From an uncultured Collinsella sp. (GTDB lineage Bacteria > Actinomycetota > Coriobacteriia > Coriobacteriales > Coriobacteriaceae): DNA of 10,437 nucleotides. The stretch covers positions 1-10,437 of the forward strand of contig CABUUE010000034.1 in NCBI GenBank assembly GCA_902494685.1. The letters are read 5' to 3'. The translations under genes were made by a program, and so were the position numbers. Under the pieces are notes generated by a model. The model was not told where the DNA came from. It searched no databases and saw only the letters and a program-made list of their open reading frames with translations. Below, one piece after another: positions 1-5,023 of the stretch (position 1 is the first letter of the stretch; every line of letters starts with the position of its first letter).

Positions 1-3
1 AAA

Positions 4-30
4 TAAACCTGTCCCTTTTTGGCAGGTTTA
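4..30. repeat. Perfect 8-bp inverted repeat at the left edge
   Basis: TAAACCTG (4-11) is mirrored by CAGGTTTA (23-30) around an 11-base T-rich loop. It ends 18 bases before the recombinase start. There is no T-tract after the second arm, so it is not a convincing terminator. It may be the right part of a longer palindrome cut by the window edge, a dispersed repeat unit, or a site related to the recombinase. The symmetry is seen directly; any role is inference. Confidence 0.5.
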
Positions 31-48
31 CAAGAAAGCGGGGATGAG

Positions 49-654
49 ATGGCGACGGTGTACGGTTATGCGCGGGTGAGTTCGCGCGATCAGAATCTTA
101 ATCGGCAGCTGGATGCGCTGGGCGCCTATGGCGTGGGCTCGGCGAATATTTATGCCGACCATGCGAGCGGCAAGGACTTCGATCGACCGCGTTACCGCGA
201 GCTGCTCCACGTCCTGGGAGACGGGGACGTGCTGGTGGTGCTTTCTATCGACCGACTTGGTCGTAATTACTCCGAGATTCTTGAGGAATGGCGACGCATT
301 ACCAAGGAGCTCGGGGTTGCCATTGTGGTGTTGGACATGCCATTGCTTGATACGCGCGTCAGGGCCAGCGGCGCGCCGGATGTGACCAACACCCTGATTG
401 CCGATATTGTGCTGCAACTGCTGAGCTACGTGGCGCAGGTGGAGCGCGAGAATATCCATCGGCGCCAGGCGGAGGGAATTGCAGCGGCGCGGGCGCGAGG
501 GGTCCGTTTCGGTCGACCTCGCAAGCCGTGCCCTCCTCAGTTTGAGCTGGTGCGCGATAGCTATGAGGCAGGCGATATTACCCGCAGCCAGGCAGCAAAG
601 TGCCTGGGCGTGTGCGTGGGGACGTTCGATCGCTGGATGCGCGAGGCGGGGTAA
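49..654 (+). CDS. Small serine recombinase (resolvase/DNA invertase family)
   Basis: The 201-residue product matches the small serine recombinases that cut and rejoin DNA through a 5'-phosphoserine link. The N-terminal catalytic domain (about 1-140) opens with YGYARVSS. The expected active-site set is present: R9, nucleophile S11, and D68, R69 and R72 in IDRLGR. These sit one residue later than in gamma-delta resolvase. A long E-helix region follows (ERENIHRRQAEGIAAARARG), then FGRPRK, then a C-terminal helix-turn-helix (about 170-200, ITRSQAAKCLGVCVGTFDRW). The ATG at 49 is chosen because catalytic domains of this family begin 4-6 residues before the YARVS motif; a TTG at 19 is also in frame. 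The ribosome site is weak (GGGGA at 40-44). No transposase accompanies it, so it could belong to a degraded element, an integrated plasmid or an invertible switch. The catalytic residues are intact. Confidence 0.93.
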   Translation: MATVYGYARVSSRDQNLNRQLDALGAYGVGSANIYADHASGKDFDRPRYRELLHVLGDGDVLVVLSIDRLGRNYSEILEEWRRITKELGVAIVVLDMPLLDTRVRASGAPDVTNTLIADIVLQLLSYVAQVERENIHRRQAEGIAAARARGVRFGRPRKPCPPQFELVRDSYEAGDITRSQAAKCLGVCVGTFDRWMREAG

Positions 655-744
655 AGGTTTGCGTCGCTTTGTTGCTTCCTGTTGCGATTCAAATTTTGAT
701 ACGGTGACGATGCCATTTGGGGCTACACTCGCTGATATTCAAAA

Positions 745-752
745 AAAGGAGG
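745..752 (+). promoter_or_regulatory. Ribosome binding site fixing a TTG start
   Basis: AAAGGAGG, a near-perfect Shine-Dalgarno sequence, lies 7 bases before TTG at 760. No in-frame ATG or GTG lies nearby at a better distance. This decides the start of the VanZ-like gene. Confidence 0.85.
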
Positions 753-759
753 TTGGCCC

Positions 760-1341
760 TTGGCGCGCGTAAAACAAATAATCGGATGGACCGCGATCGT
801 TCTGTTCGCTGCAACGCTGGCGGGCATCTGGGTGCTGACGGAGCAAAATGCGGTGGAGACGTCGTTGCTGAGCGAGTCCACCGCGCGTGTAGTGGAGGGT
901 CAGGCTACGGGCGTTCAGGCTGCCGATGCCACGGGTGAAGCCCAGACGGAGAACGGAATGACCGGGGGCACCGATTCGGCTGCCTCGAATGTCCGGTCTG
1001 GCCGACTTGCTTCCATTCGCATGTGGGCGGGCACAAACGTCCGTCGCGTTGCCCATACCGTAGAGTTTTTCTTCGTCGGATTGTTTACCTCGGTGGTCGT
1101 GGTTTGCTTTTCCAAGCGTCCGTGGAGCGTATGCTCCCGTTGCGTGCCCGTATTGCTCTTTTGCGCCGCCTGCTCCGTTGGCGATCAGGTACATAAGATC
1201 TTTGTTCCCGGCAGGCATTTTGACGTTATCGATTTAGGATTCGATGCTGCGGGCTATGTCACCGCCATGCTGTTGGTATTGCTGGCAGCGGCGTTGGTGC
1301 GCCATGCGACTCGGCCGATCGGCGCCCATGCGAGGCGCTAG
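760..1341 (+). CDS. VanZ-like family membrane protein
   Basis: The 193-residue membrane protein starts at TTG, supported by AAAGGAGG 7 bases upstream. Hydrophobic segments lie at about 8-27, 101-117, 127-140 and 163-181. Between the first and second is a polar, low-complexity Ala/Gly/Thr-rich linker (about 30-90), longer than usual. The VanZ signature is clear: VRRVAHTVEFFFVGLF (94-109, with H99 and E102) and GDQVHKIFVPGRHFDVIDLGFDAAG (141-165). The second stretch corresponds to the family's DExHQxFVPGR...D...D pattern, with Q143 in place of Glu. VanZ of glycopeptide-resistance transposons gives teicoplanin resistance, but most family members are chromosomal and of unknown function. No van genes are in view, so resistance should not be assumed. 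It lies 105 bases after the recombinase; a functional link is not evident. Confidence 0.85.
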   Translation: MARVKQIIGWTAIVLFAATLAGIWVLTEQNAVETSLLSESTARVVEGQATGVQAADATGEAQTENGMTGGTDSAASNVRSGRLASIRMWAGTNVRRVAHTVEFFFVGLFTSVVVVCFSKRPWSVCSRCVPVLLFCAACSVGDQVHKIFVPGRHFDVIDLGFDAAGYVTAMLLVLLAAALVRHATRPIGAHARR

Positions 1342-1384
1342 CCTTAAGACGAGACATCGCGACTGCCTATGCTTCGACATCGAC

Positions 1385-1390
1385 TACAAT
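1385..1390 (+). promoter_or_regulatory. Candidate -10 element for the ArsC/Spx-like gene
   Basis: TACAAT, five of six bases matching the consensus, is 74 bases before the start codon. No good -35 is found at 16-18 bases upstream. It is the only promoter-like signal between the VanZ-like gene and this one. Confidence 0.3.
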
Positions 1391-1463
1391 AACGGCTGCT
1401 ATCGTGAGCGGTCGTCGATGCGCAGTTTTCCAGACACCTGTTTTCTCTAAGAAAGGAAATCCC

Positions 1464-1823
1464 ATGGCGGTATTGTTTGTTGAATATCCCAAGTGCTCGA
1501 CCTGTAAGAAGGCCAAGGCATGGCTGGACGAACATGGGGTAGAGTATATCGACCGCGATATCGTTTTGGACAATCCCACGGCTGATGAGCTTGCGACCTG
1601 GATTGCTCGTTCGGGGCTGCCGGTGCGGCGCTTCTTTAATTCGTCGGGCATGAAATATCGAGAGCTGGGCCTGAAGGCGCGTCTGGACGCGGGCATGACG
1701 GATCGGGAGTGCTACGAGCTGTTGGCGACCGACGGCATGCTGGTCAAGCGTCCGCTGCTGGTGGGCGACGACTTTGCGATTCCCGGCTTTAGGGAATCGG
1801 CTTGGGCCGAGGCGTTGCTGTAG
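1464..1823 (+). CDS. ArsC/Spx-family thioredoxin-fold protein
   Basis: The 119-residue cytoplasmic protein fits the length of the ArsC/Spx/YffB family. It begins MAVLFVEYPKCSTCKKA, giving a CxxC motif at C11 and C14 at the start of the first helix, as in Spx (CxxC) rather than classical ArsC (single Cys). FFNSSGMKYRELGL (57-70) and GMLVKRPLLVGDDFAIPGF (91-109) are family hallmarks; P97 after KR is the expected cis-proline of the thioredoxin fold. The ATG at 1464 is chosen because AAAGGA (1452-1457) sits 6 bases upstream; a longer in-frame extension to 1404 has no such site. It could be a thiol-dependent reductase or a redox regulator binding RNA polymerase, as Spx does. The sequence alone does not decide. 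No arsenic genes are nearby. Confidence 0.9.
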   Translation: MAVLFVEYPKCSTCKKAKAWLDEHGVEYIDRDIVLDNPTADELATWIARSGLPVRRFFNSSGMKYRELGLKARLDAGMTDRECYELLATDGMLVKRPLLVGDDFAIPGFRESAWAEALL

Positions 1824-1830
1824 CGGCTGC

Positions 1831-1876
1831 GGAAAGTGCGACCCGTTTTGAGTGCTCAGGGTGGGACGTGTTTTCC
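1831..1876. repeat. Imperfect inverted repeat between convergent genes
   Basis: GGAAA (1831-1835) pairs with TTTCC (1872-1876) and ACCC (1841-1844) with GGGT (1859-1862), with bulges. A small TGAG-TG-CTCA dyad lies in the centre. It sits between the stops of two convergent genes and could help end transcription, although no clean T-tract follows on either strand. It may also be a degenerate dispersed repeat. Confidence 0.3.
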
Positions 1877-1895
1877 ATCGGCGGGCTCGCTCGGC

Positions 1896-2306
1896 TCAAT
1901 CCTCGAGCTGTGCCCATTCGTGCGGATCGTAGACCTTTACGTGTTTGTTGGGCTTGCCGCTCCAGTACTCCTCGTCCATAAAGGGCAGATATGCCTGAAC
2001 GCCGGGGCAGATAAAGGGAATCCGCTGCTGTTGCAGTCGCTCGCGCTGGCGCTGCTCCAGGTGCGTCTCGGATATGACGGTCGGCATGCCGGACAGCTCG
2101 ACGAGGCTTGCCTGGATTCGCTTAAGGTCGGGGAGTCCCGCGTGCCATGACATCCGCATGATCAAAAAGGATGCACGGCGGTATTTTGCCTGCACCACAG
2201 TAATGGCGGGGCGTAACGTGGGGTGAATTTTGTCCCGTTCGGGCCAAAGGTCAGCAGTGATCTCGAGGCCCAGGGTCTCCCATAGGTAATCAAGCTCTTC
2301 GTCCAT
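1896..2306 (-). CDS. Hypothetical protein, 136 aa
   Basis: I do not recognise this gene with certainty. The product is acidic at both ends, has no obvious signal peptide or membrane segment, and is probably cytoplasmic. The most distinctive stretch is EQRQRERLQQQRIPFICPGVQAYLPFM (about 84-110). From memory it resembles a segment (QRxRLxxxxIPFIVPGxQxYLPF) in longer Firmicute/Actinobacterial proteins that carry a winged-helix domain further on. If so, this copy ends soon after the motif and lacks the DNA-binding part; that is inference. The start at 2306 is supported by GAGG four bases upstream on the minus strand. It converges with the ArsC/Spx-like gene and is divergent from the tRNA locus. 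The opposite-strand open frame at 1836-2150 looks like a shadow. Confidence 0.6.
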   Translation of the reverse strand: MDEELDYLWETLGLEITADLWPERDKIHPTLRPAITVVQAKYRRASFLIMRMSWHAGLPDLKRIQASLVELSGMPTVISETHLEQRQRERLQQQRIPFICPGVQAYLPFMDEEYWSGKPNKHVKVYDPHEWAQLED

Positions 2307-2347
2307 GGCGCCTCGATATCTACGTGATCATTGATGCTTCGATTGTG

Positions 2348-2378
2348 TTGCCTGGTGCTATCGTTTTCGCGGTAGAAT
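2348..2378 (+). promoter_or_regulatory. Candidate promoter in the region before the tRNAs
   Basis: TTGCCT (2348-2353) and TAGAAT (2373-2378) are separated by 19 bases, which is rather long. No gene starts close downstream. It might drive a leader or small RNA containing the hairpin at 2398-2433, or be an upstream tRNA promoter. Confidence 0.35.
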
Positions 2379-2397
2379 CTGCCAACGGTTGACGGCT

Positions 2398-2433
2398 ACC
2401 GCTCACGGCGTTTTGCCCTTCGTGTGCAGCGGT
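2398..2433 (+). other. Non-coding hairpin of unknown role
   Basis: ACCGCT (2398-2403) pairs with AGCGGT (2428-2433), then CACG (2404-2407) with CGTG (2421-2424), leaving a TGC bulge and a loop with GGC-GTTTT-GCC inside. No T-run follows, so it is not a standard terminator. It lies 20 bases after the candidate promoter at 2348-2378. No known RNA family motif was recognised. Confidence 0.35.
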
Positions 2434-2471
2434 CGGCTTCACAGGTCCTTCACGGGTTGGACTAAATTAGG

Positions 2472-2506
2472 CCAATTTGACTGAATTTCAAAAAAGTCAA
2501 AATTGG
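2472..2506. promoter_or_regulatory. Dyad just upstream of the tRNA promoter
   Basis: CCAATTTGACT (2472-2482) is mirrored by AGTCAAAATTGG (2495-2506), with one bulged base and a 12-base AT-rich loop. It ends 3 bases before the -35 at 2510. It could be an UP-like AT-rich element, a regulator site, or the end of an upstream transcript. Confidence 0.4.
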
Positions 2507-2509
2507 GGC

Positions 2510-2538
2510 TTGCGTCACGGCGAGACTTCCCGTATATT
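2510..2538 (+). promoter_or_regulatory. Promoter of the tRNA-Gln/tRNA-Glu operon
   Basis: TTGCGT (2510-2515), a 17-base spacer and TATATT (2533-2538) form a good sigma-70 type promoter. The start would be near 2545, about 38 bases before tRNA-Gln. AT-rich sequence lies directly upstream of the -35. Confidence 0.65.
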
Positions 2539-2582
2539 TCTTTCTTGCGCAAAGGCACAGCCGAGCGCAGCGATGCAGTCAT

Positions 2583-2656
2583 TGGGATGTCGTCTAATGG
2601 CAGGACAGCGGATTCTGGTTCCGTCAATGGGGGTTCGACTCCCTCCATCCCAGCCA
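2583..2656 (+). tRNA. tRNA-Gln (anticodon CTG)
   Basis: The 74-base gene folds as a full cloverleaf. The acceptor TGGGATG/CATCCCA has seven pairs, the D stem is GTC/GAC, and the anticodon stem GCGGA/TCCGT has one G-T pair. Loop TTCTGGT puts CTG at 2615-2617. The T arm is GGGGG-TTCGACT-CCCTC with one G-T pair. Discriminator G and CCA are encoded. CTG reads the CAG codon, the common Gln codon in GC-rich genes. It is first in a two-tRNA transcript, 17 bases before tRNA-Glu. Confidence 0.96.
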
Positions 2657-2673
2657 TTGCATTTGCTACATAT

Positions 2674-2750
2674 GGCCCGTTCGTCTAGCGGTTTAGGACG
2701 CCGCCCTCTCAAGGCGGAGATCACCAGTTCGAATCTGGTACGGGCTACCA
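2674..2750 (+). tRNA. tRNA-Glu (anticodon CTC)
   Basis: The 77-base gene has acceptor GGCCCGT/ACGGGCT (terminal G-T pair), D stem GTC/GAC with an 11-base loop, and anticodon stem CCGCC/GGCGG. Loop CTCTCAA gives anticodon CTC at 2708-2710. The T arm is ACCAG-TTCGAAT-CTGGT. Discriminator A and CCA are encoded. It reads GAG, the main Glu codon of this window, and is followed by the terminator at 2761. Confidence 0.96.
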
Positions 2751-2760
2751 AAATTGAACG

Positions 2761-2788
2761 CCCGGGCCTCGTAAGAGACCCGGGTTTT
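2761..2788 (+). terminator. Rho-independent terminator of the tRNA operon
   Basis: CCCGGG (2761-2766) pairs with CCCGGG (2779-2784). An inner CTC/GAG stem closes on GTAA. TTTT follows at 2785-2788. It begins 10 bases after the CCA of tRNA-Glu. Confidence 0.9.
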
Positions 2789-2793
2789 GTGTA

Positions 2794-2822
2794 TTGACCG
2801 ATGTTTAAGGCGCGCGTTGAGT
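2794..2822 (+). promoter_or_regulatory. Candidate promoter for the TPR gene and smpB
   Basis: TTGACC (2794-2799) is a near-consensus -35. At 17 bases downstream is only a poor -10, TTGAGT (2817-2822). It lies directly after the tRNA terminator and 25 bases before the TPR start, where a promoter for this pair would be expected. Confidence 0.3.
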
Positions 2823-2847
2823 CTGCCGCCCGGACCGAGGAGTTGTC

Positions 2848-3765
2848 ATGGACCTGCCCATCAGCTTGCAAGACATCACGTATGCCGAGAACTATCTGGC
2901 GCAGGGCGACCTGGCTACGGCGACGCCGCTGCTGGAGCGCCTGGTGGAGCTCGCCGAGGAGTATATCGACGCCGAGTGCAAGACGGAGGAGAAGCGCCAA
3001 TACTTTAGCTTCGATAGCAAGTTTGAGCGCTTGGCCTATCGCCGCGTGGAGAAGGATCCGCGCGAGCTCGTGCAGGTCGAGGTGCCGTTTGACCGCCTGT
3101 ACTCTGACATGGCGTTTGCCTACATTCGCCAGCAGGATTATGTGAGCGCTCGCAATGCCCTGATGCAGGCTGTGCGTTGGGACCCCATGAACTGCAACTA
3201 TCGCTTGGATTTGGCCGAGCTGTTCCGCGCACTCGAAGACAAGCAGGAGTGGGCATCGCTCTCGTTTTCGGTGCTGGAGCGTGCAAGCGATGGCAAGTGC
3301 GCCGCCCGCGCTTACGCCAATCTGGGTCAGTACTTCTTGGAGCCCGAGACCGAGAACATTTCGGCTGCCGTGGGCTGCGCGCGTCTGGCGCTGCGCCTGG
3401 CGCCCAACGATGCGCATACGACGCGCCTGCTCAACAAGATCCATACTACCTATCCGGATGCCGCCGAGGAGAGCGACGAGCACGTGATGGGCGAGCTGGC
3501 GTTGCAGGGCGTTCCGACCTCACCTTCGGCCGAGATTGCCATCTGCCTGATTATGTGCGCGACCGATGCTGCAAGCGACGGCGACAAGCAGGAGGCGACG
3601 CGCCTGACGGTGCGTGCTCGCGACTTGGTGGGCGAGGAAGCCTGCGCGGCGATTATCAAACTGGTGCGCGAGAGCGATGCTGAGCTCAATGCCGAGCGCA
3701 AGGCAAGGCACACGGGTGTCGACAAGGGCGCTGACGGTGTCAAGGAGGCCGACGATGCCCAGTAA
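2848..3765 (+). CDS. Tetratricopeptide-like repeat protein
   Basis: The 305-residue protein is soluble, acidic and almost wholly helical, with no signal peptide or membrane segment. TPR-like helical pairs are visible at about 11-43 (AENYLAQGDLATATPLLERL), 83-114 (AFAYIRQQDYVSARNALMQA, then WDP) and 154-187 (AYANLGQYF..., then LRLAPND). The 8th-, 20th- and 27th-position small residues of TPRs are only partly conserved. The C-terminal 25 residues are charged and likely disordered. Such proteins act as binding scaffolds; the partner is unknown. GAGGAG (2837-2842) lies 5 bases before the ATG. Its last 11 bases overlap smpB, so the two are probably co-transcribed and translationally coupled, which may hint at a role near translation or ribosome rescue. 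That is inference only. Confidence 0.85.
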   Translation: MDLPISLQDITYAENYLAQGDLATATPLLERLVELAEEYIDAECKTEEKRQYFSFDSKFERLAYRRVEKDPRELVQVEVPFDRLYSDMAFAYIRQQDYVSARNALMQAVRWDPMNCNYRLDLAELFRALEDKQEWASLSFSVLERASDGKCAARAYANLGQYFLEPETENISAAVGCARLALRLAPNDAHTTRLLNKIHTTYPDAAEESDEHVMGELALQGVPTSPSAEIAICLIMCATDAASDGDKQEATRLTVRARDLVGEEACAAIIKLVRESDAELNAERKARHTGVDKGADGVKEADDAQ

Positions 3766-4225
3766 GCGCGAGCGCAAACTCATCTCCAAGAATCGCTCGG
3801 CACATCACGAGTACTTTATCGATGAGACCTTTGAGTGCGGCATTGAACTGAGCGGCACCGAGGTCAAGTCGATTCGCGAGCGCGCCTGTCAGATCACTGA
3901 CACTTTTGCGCTGATTCGTGGCGGCGAGTGCTGGCTCGTCGGCCTGCATATCCATCCTTATAGCCATGGTGGCGTGTGGAATCGCGATCCCGACCGTCGG
4001 CGTCGTCTGCTGCTGCACCGTAAGGAGATCGACTTTCTTGACGGCAAACTTCGCAACCGTGGTTATGCGCTGGTTCCGTTGGAGCTCTACTTTAATACCG
4101 ACGGCCGCGTAAAGCTGCTGCTGGGTCTGGGTCGCGGCAAGAAGCTCTACGACAAGCGCGAGGACATGGCCAAGCGTGATGTCCAACGCGAGATTGACCG
4201 CGCCCTCAAAGAGCGCAACCGCTAG
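3755..4225 (+). CDS. smpB: SsrA-binding protein SmpB
   Basis: The 156-residue protein binds tmRNA (SsrA) and places its tRNA-like domain in the A site of stalled ribosomes for trans-translation. Family motifs appear in order: NRSAHHEYFIDETFECGIEL (13-32), SGTEVKSIRE (33-42), WLVGLHIHPYS (60-70), RRRRLLLHRKEI (81-92), GYALVPLELYF (103-113), GRGKKLYDKRE (126-136), and the basic C-terminal tail REIDRALKERNR that helixes into the mRNA channel. The ATG at 3755 has AAGGAGG (3742-3748) 6 bases upstream, inside the end of the TPR gene. An open frame extends upstream to 3614 but lies within that gene. Length is normal for the family. The ssrA gene is not in the 206 bases that follow. Confidence 0.97.
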   Translation: MPSKRERKLISKNRSAHHEYFIDETFECGIELSGTEVKSIRERACQITDTFALIRGGECWLVGLHIHPYSHGGVWNRDPDRRRRLLLHRKEIDFLDGKLRNRGYALVPLELYFNTDGRVKLLLGLGRGKKLYDKREDMAKRDVQREIDRALKERNR

Positions 4226-4237
4226 GCACTCTGTATG

Positions 4238-4304
4238 AGTTGCGGTGGAATACGGACTGTTTTGCCTGTTTGAGGGGCTATTCAGTCCCTATTTCACCGC
4301 AACT
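4238..4304. repeat. Long near-perfect palindrome after smpB
   Basis: Bases 4238-4259 pair with 4283-4304: 22 positions with one G-T pair (4248/4294) and one C-C mismatch (4253/4289). The outer part is GTTGCGGTG/CACCGCAAC. The inner GGACTG/CAGTCC closes a 23-base loop that can extend through GCC/GGC. No T-run follows the arm, and a separate terminator stands 43 bases downstream. It looks like a REP-type or MITE-like unit. It is unrelated in sequence to the units at 7557-7704. Confidence 0.7.
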
Positions 4305-4346
4305 GCGGGTGTCTCATCTTTCTTACTGTTCTGACACATATGTCTC

Positions 4347-4380
4347 AAAGGCGGCGTCCGTTATGGGTGCCGCCTTTTTT
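4347..4380 (+). terminator. Rho-independent terminator after smpB
   Basis: AAAGGCGGC (4347-4355) pairs with GCCGCCTTT (4369-4377) around a 13-base loop, and the T-tract runs 4375-4380. It ends the TPR-smpB transcript, about 120 bases after the smpB stop. Confidence 0.9.
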
Positions 4381-4431
4381 GTGGGTACATACATCCATGA
4401 GGTTCCAACCCGAGCTAGGGGAGTGATCGTT

Positions 4432-4935
4432 ATGGACAAAACTGCGTTCTTTACCATGCCGAGTGGCCTGTACGTGGTGAGCGCCGCGGCCGACGGGCTG
4501 CGTGCCGGCTGCGTTATCAACACAGCAGTGCAGGTGACATCCGCCCCGCCGCGCATCTCGATTGCCGTGAACAAGGAAAATGTCACGTCCGGCGTAATCG
4601 CATCGGCTAAGGCCTTTGCGCTGACCGTGATTGACCAGACCGCCGACATGCTCTATATCGGCAACTTTGGCTTCCGCACCAGCAGCGATTACGACAAGTT
4701 TGCCAAGTACGAGACCCACGAGACCGCGCTGGGCATGCCCTATGTGCCCGAGCACGCGGCGGCGCTGTTCAGCTGCCGTCTGATTGATACCGTGGATGTG
4801 GGCACGCACCTGCTCTTTATCGGCGAGGTGGAGGACGCCGAGCGCTTGAGCGGCGAGGCCCCGCTGACATATGACTACTATCACAAGGTCTTGAAGGGCA
4901 AGACGCCGCCCAAGGCTTCGTCGTATCAAGGCTAG
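4432..4935 (+). CDS. Flavin reductase-like, FMN-binding split-barrel protein (Hrb flavin domain)
   Basis: The 167-residue product is the flavin reductase-like split-barrel domain that binds FMN and takes electrons from NAD(P)H. Visible hallmarks are GLYVVSAAADGLRAGCVINT (12-31), QVTSAPPRISIAVNKEN (34-50), FGFRTSSDYDKF (79-90), GTHLLFIGEVEDAE (124-137) and PLTYDYYHKVLKGKTPPKAS (144-163). The last stretch is the exact type that precedes the rubredoxin domain in high-molecular-weight rubredoxin (Hrb) of anaerobes such as Moorella, where Hrb feeds a flavodiiron protein. Here the chain stops four residues later, and a rubredoxin gene follows 88 bases on. The ATG at 4432 is chosen because GGGGAG (4418-4423) lies 8 bases upstream. 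The likely role is NADH:rubredoxin electron transfer for O2 or NO detoxification; the final acceptor is not in the window. Confidence 0.88.
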   Translation: MDKTAFFTMPSGLYVVSAAADGLRAGCVINTAVQVTSAPPRISIAVNKENVTSGVIASAKAFALTVIDQTADMLYIGNFGFRTSSDYDKFAKYETHETALGMPYVPEHAAALFSCRLIDTVDVGTHLLFIGEVEDAERLSGEAPLTYDYYHKVLKGKTPPKASSYQG

Positions 4936-4952
4936 AAATGTTCTAAAAATAC

Positions 4953-4980
4953 TTGTATTATATTATTGAGAATCTATACT
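4953..4980 (+). promoter_or_regulatory. Rubredoxin promoter in an AT-rich block
   Basis: TTGTAT (4953-4958), a 16-base spacer and TATACT (4975-4980) form a good promoter. The block 4941-4986 is strikingly AT-rich for this genome and contains loose outer symmetry TTATT...AATAA (4962-4984), which might hold a metal or peroxide regulator. The rubredoxin can therefore be transcribed apart from the flavin reductase gene. Confidence 0.6.
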
Positions 4981-5023
4981 AATAAGCAAGTACACCAGCA
5001 GTCACGTTCGAGAGGAGAACATC

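Noticed and set aside
724..729. TACACT as the -10 of the VanZ-like gene
   Set aside because: The only -35-like hexamer (TTGATA, 696-701) is 22 bases away, too far for a sigma-70 promoter.
2379..2582. T-box or other riboswitch before the tRNAs
   Set aside because: No T-box core sequence and no downstream protein gene to regulate. tRNA genes follow instead.
2515..3483. 322-codon minus-strand open frame
   Set aside because: It runs through both tRNA genes, the terminator and the TPR gene on the opposite strand, so it cannot be a real gene in this form.
4226..4431. Possible ssrA (tmRNA) next to smpB
   Set aside because: The 206-base gap is too short. It has no tRNA-like ends, no CCA with T-arm and no tag reading frame; it holds a palindrome and a terminator.
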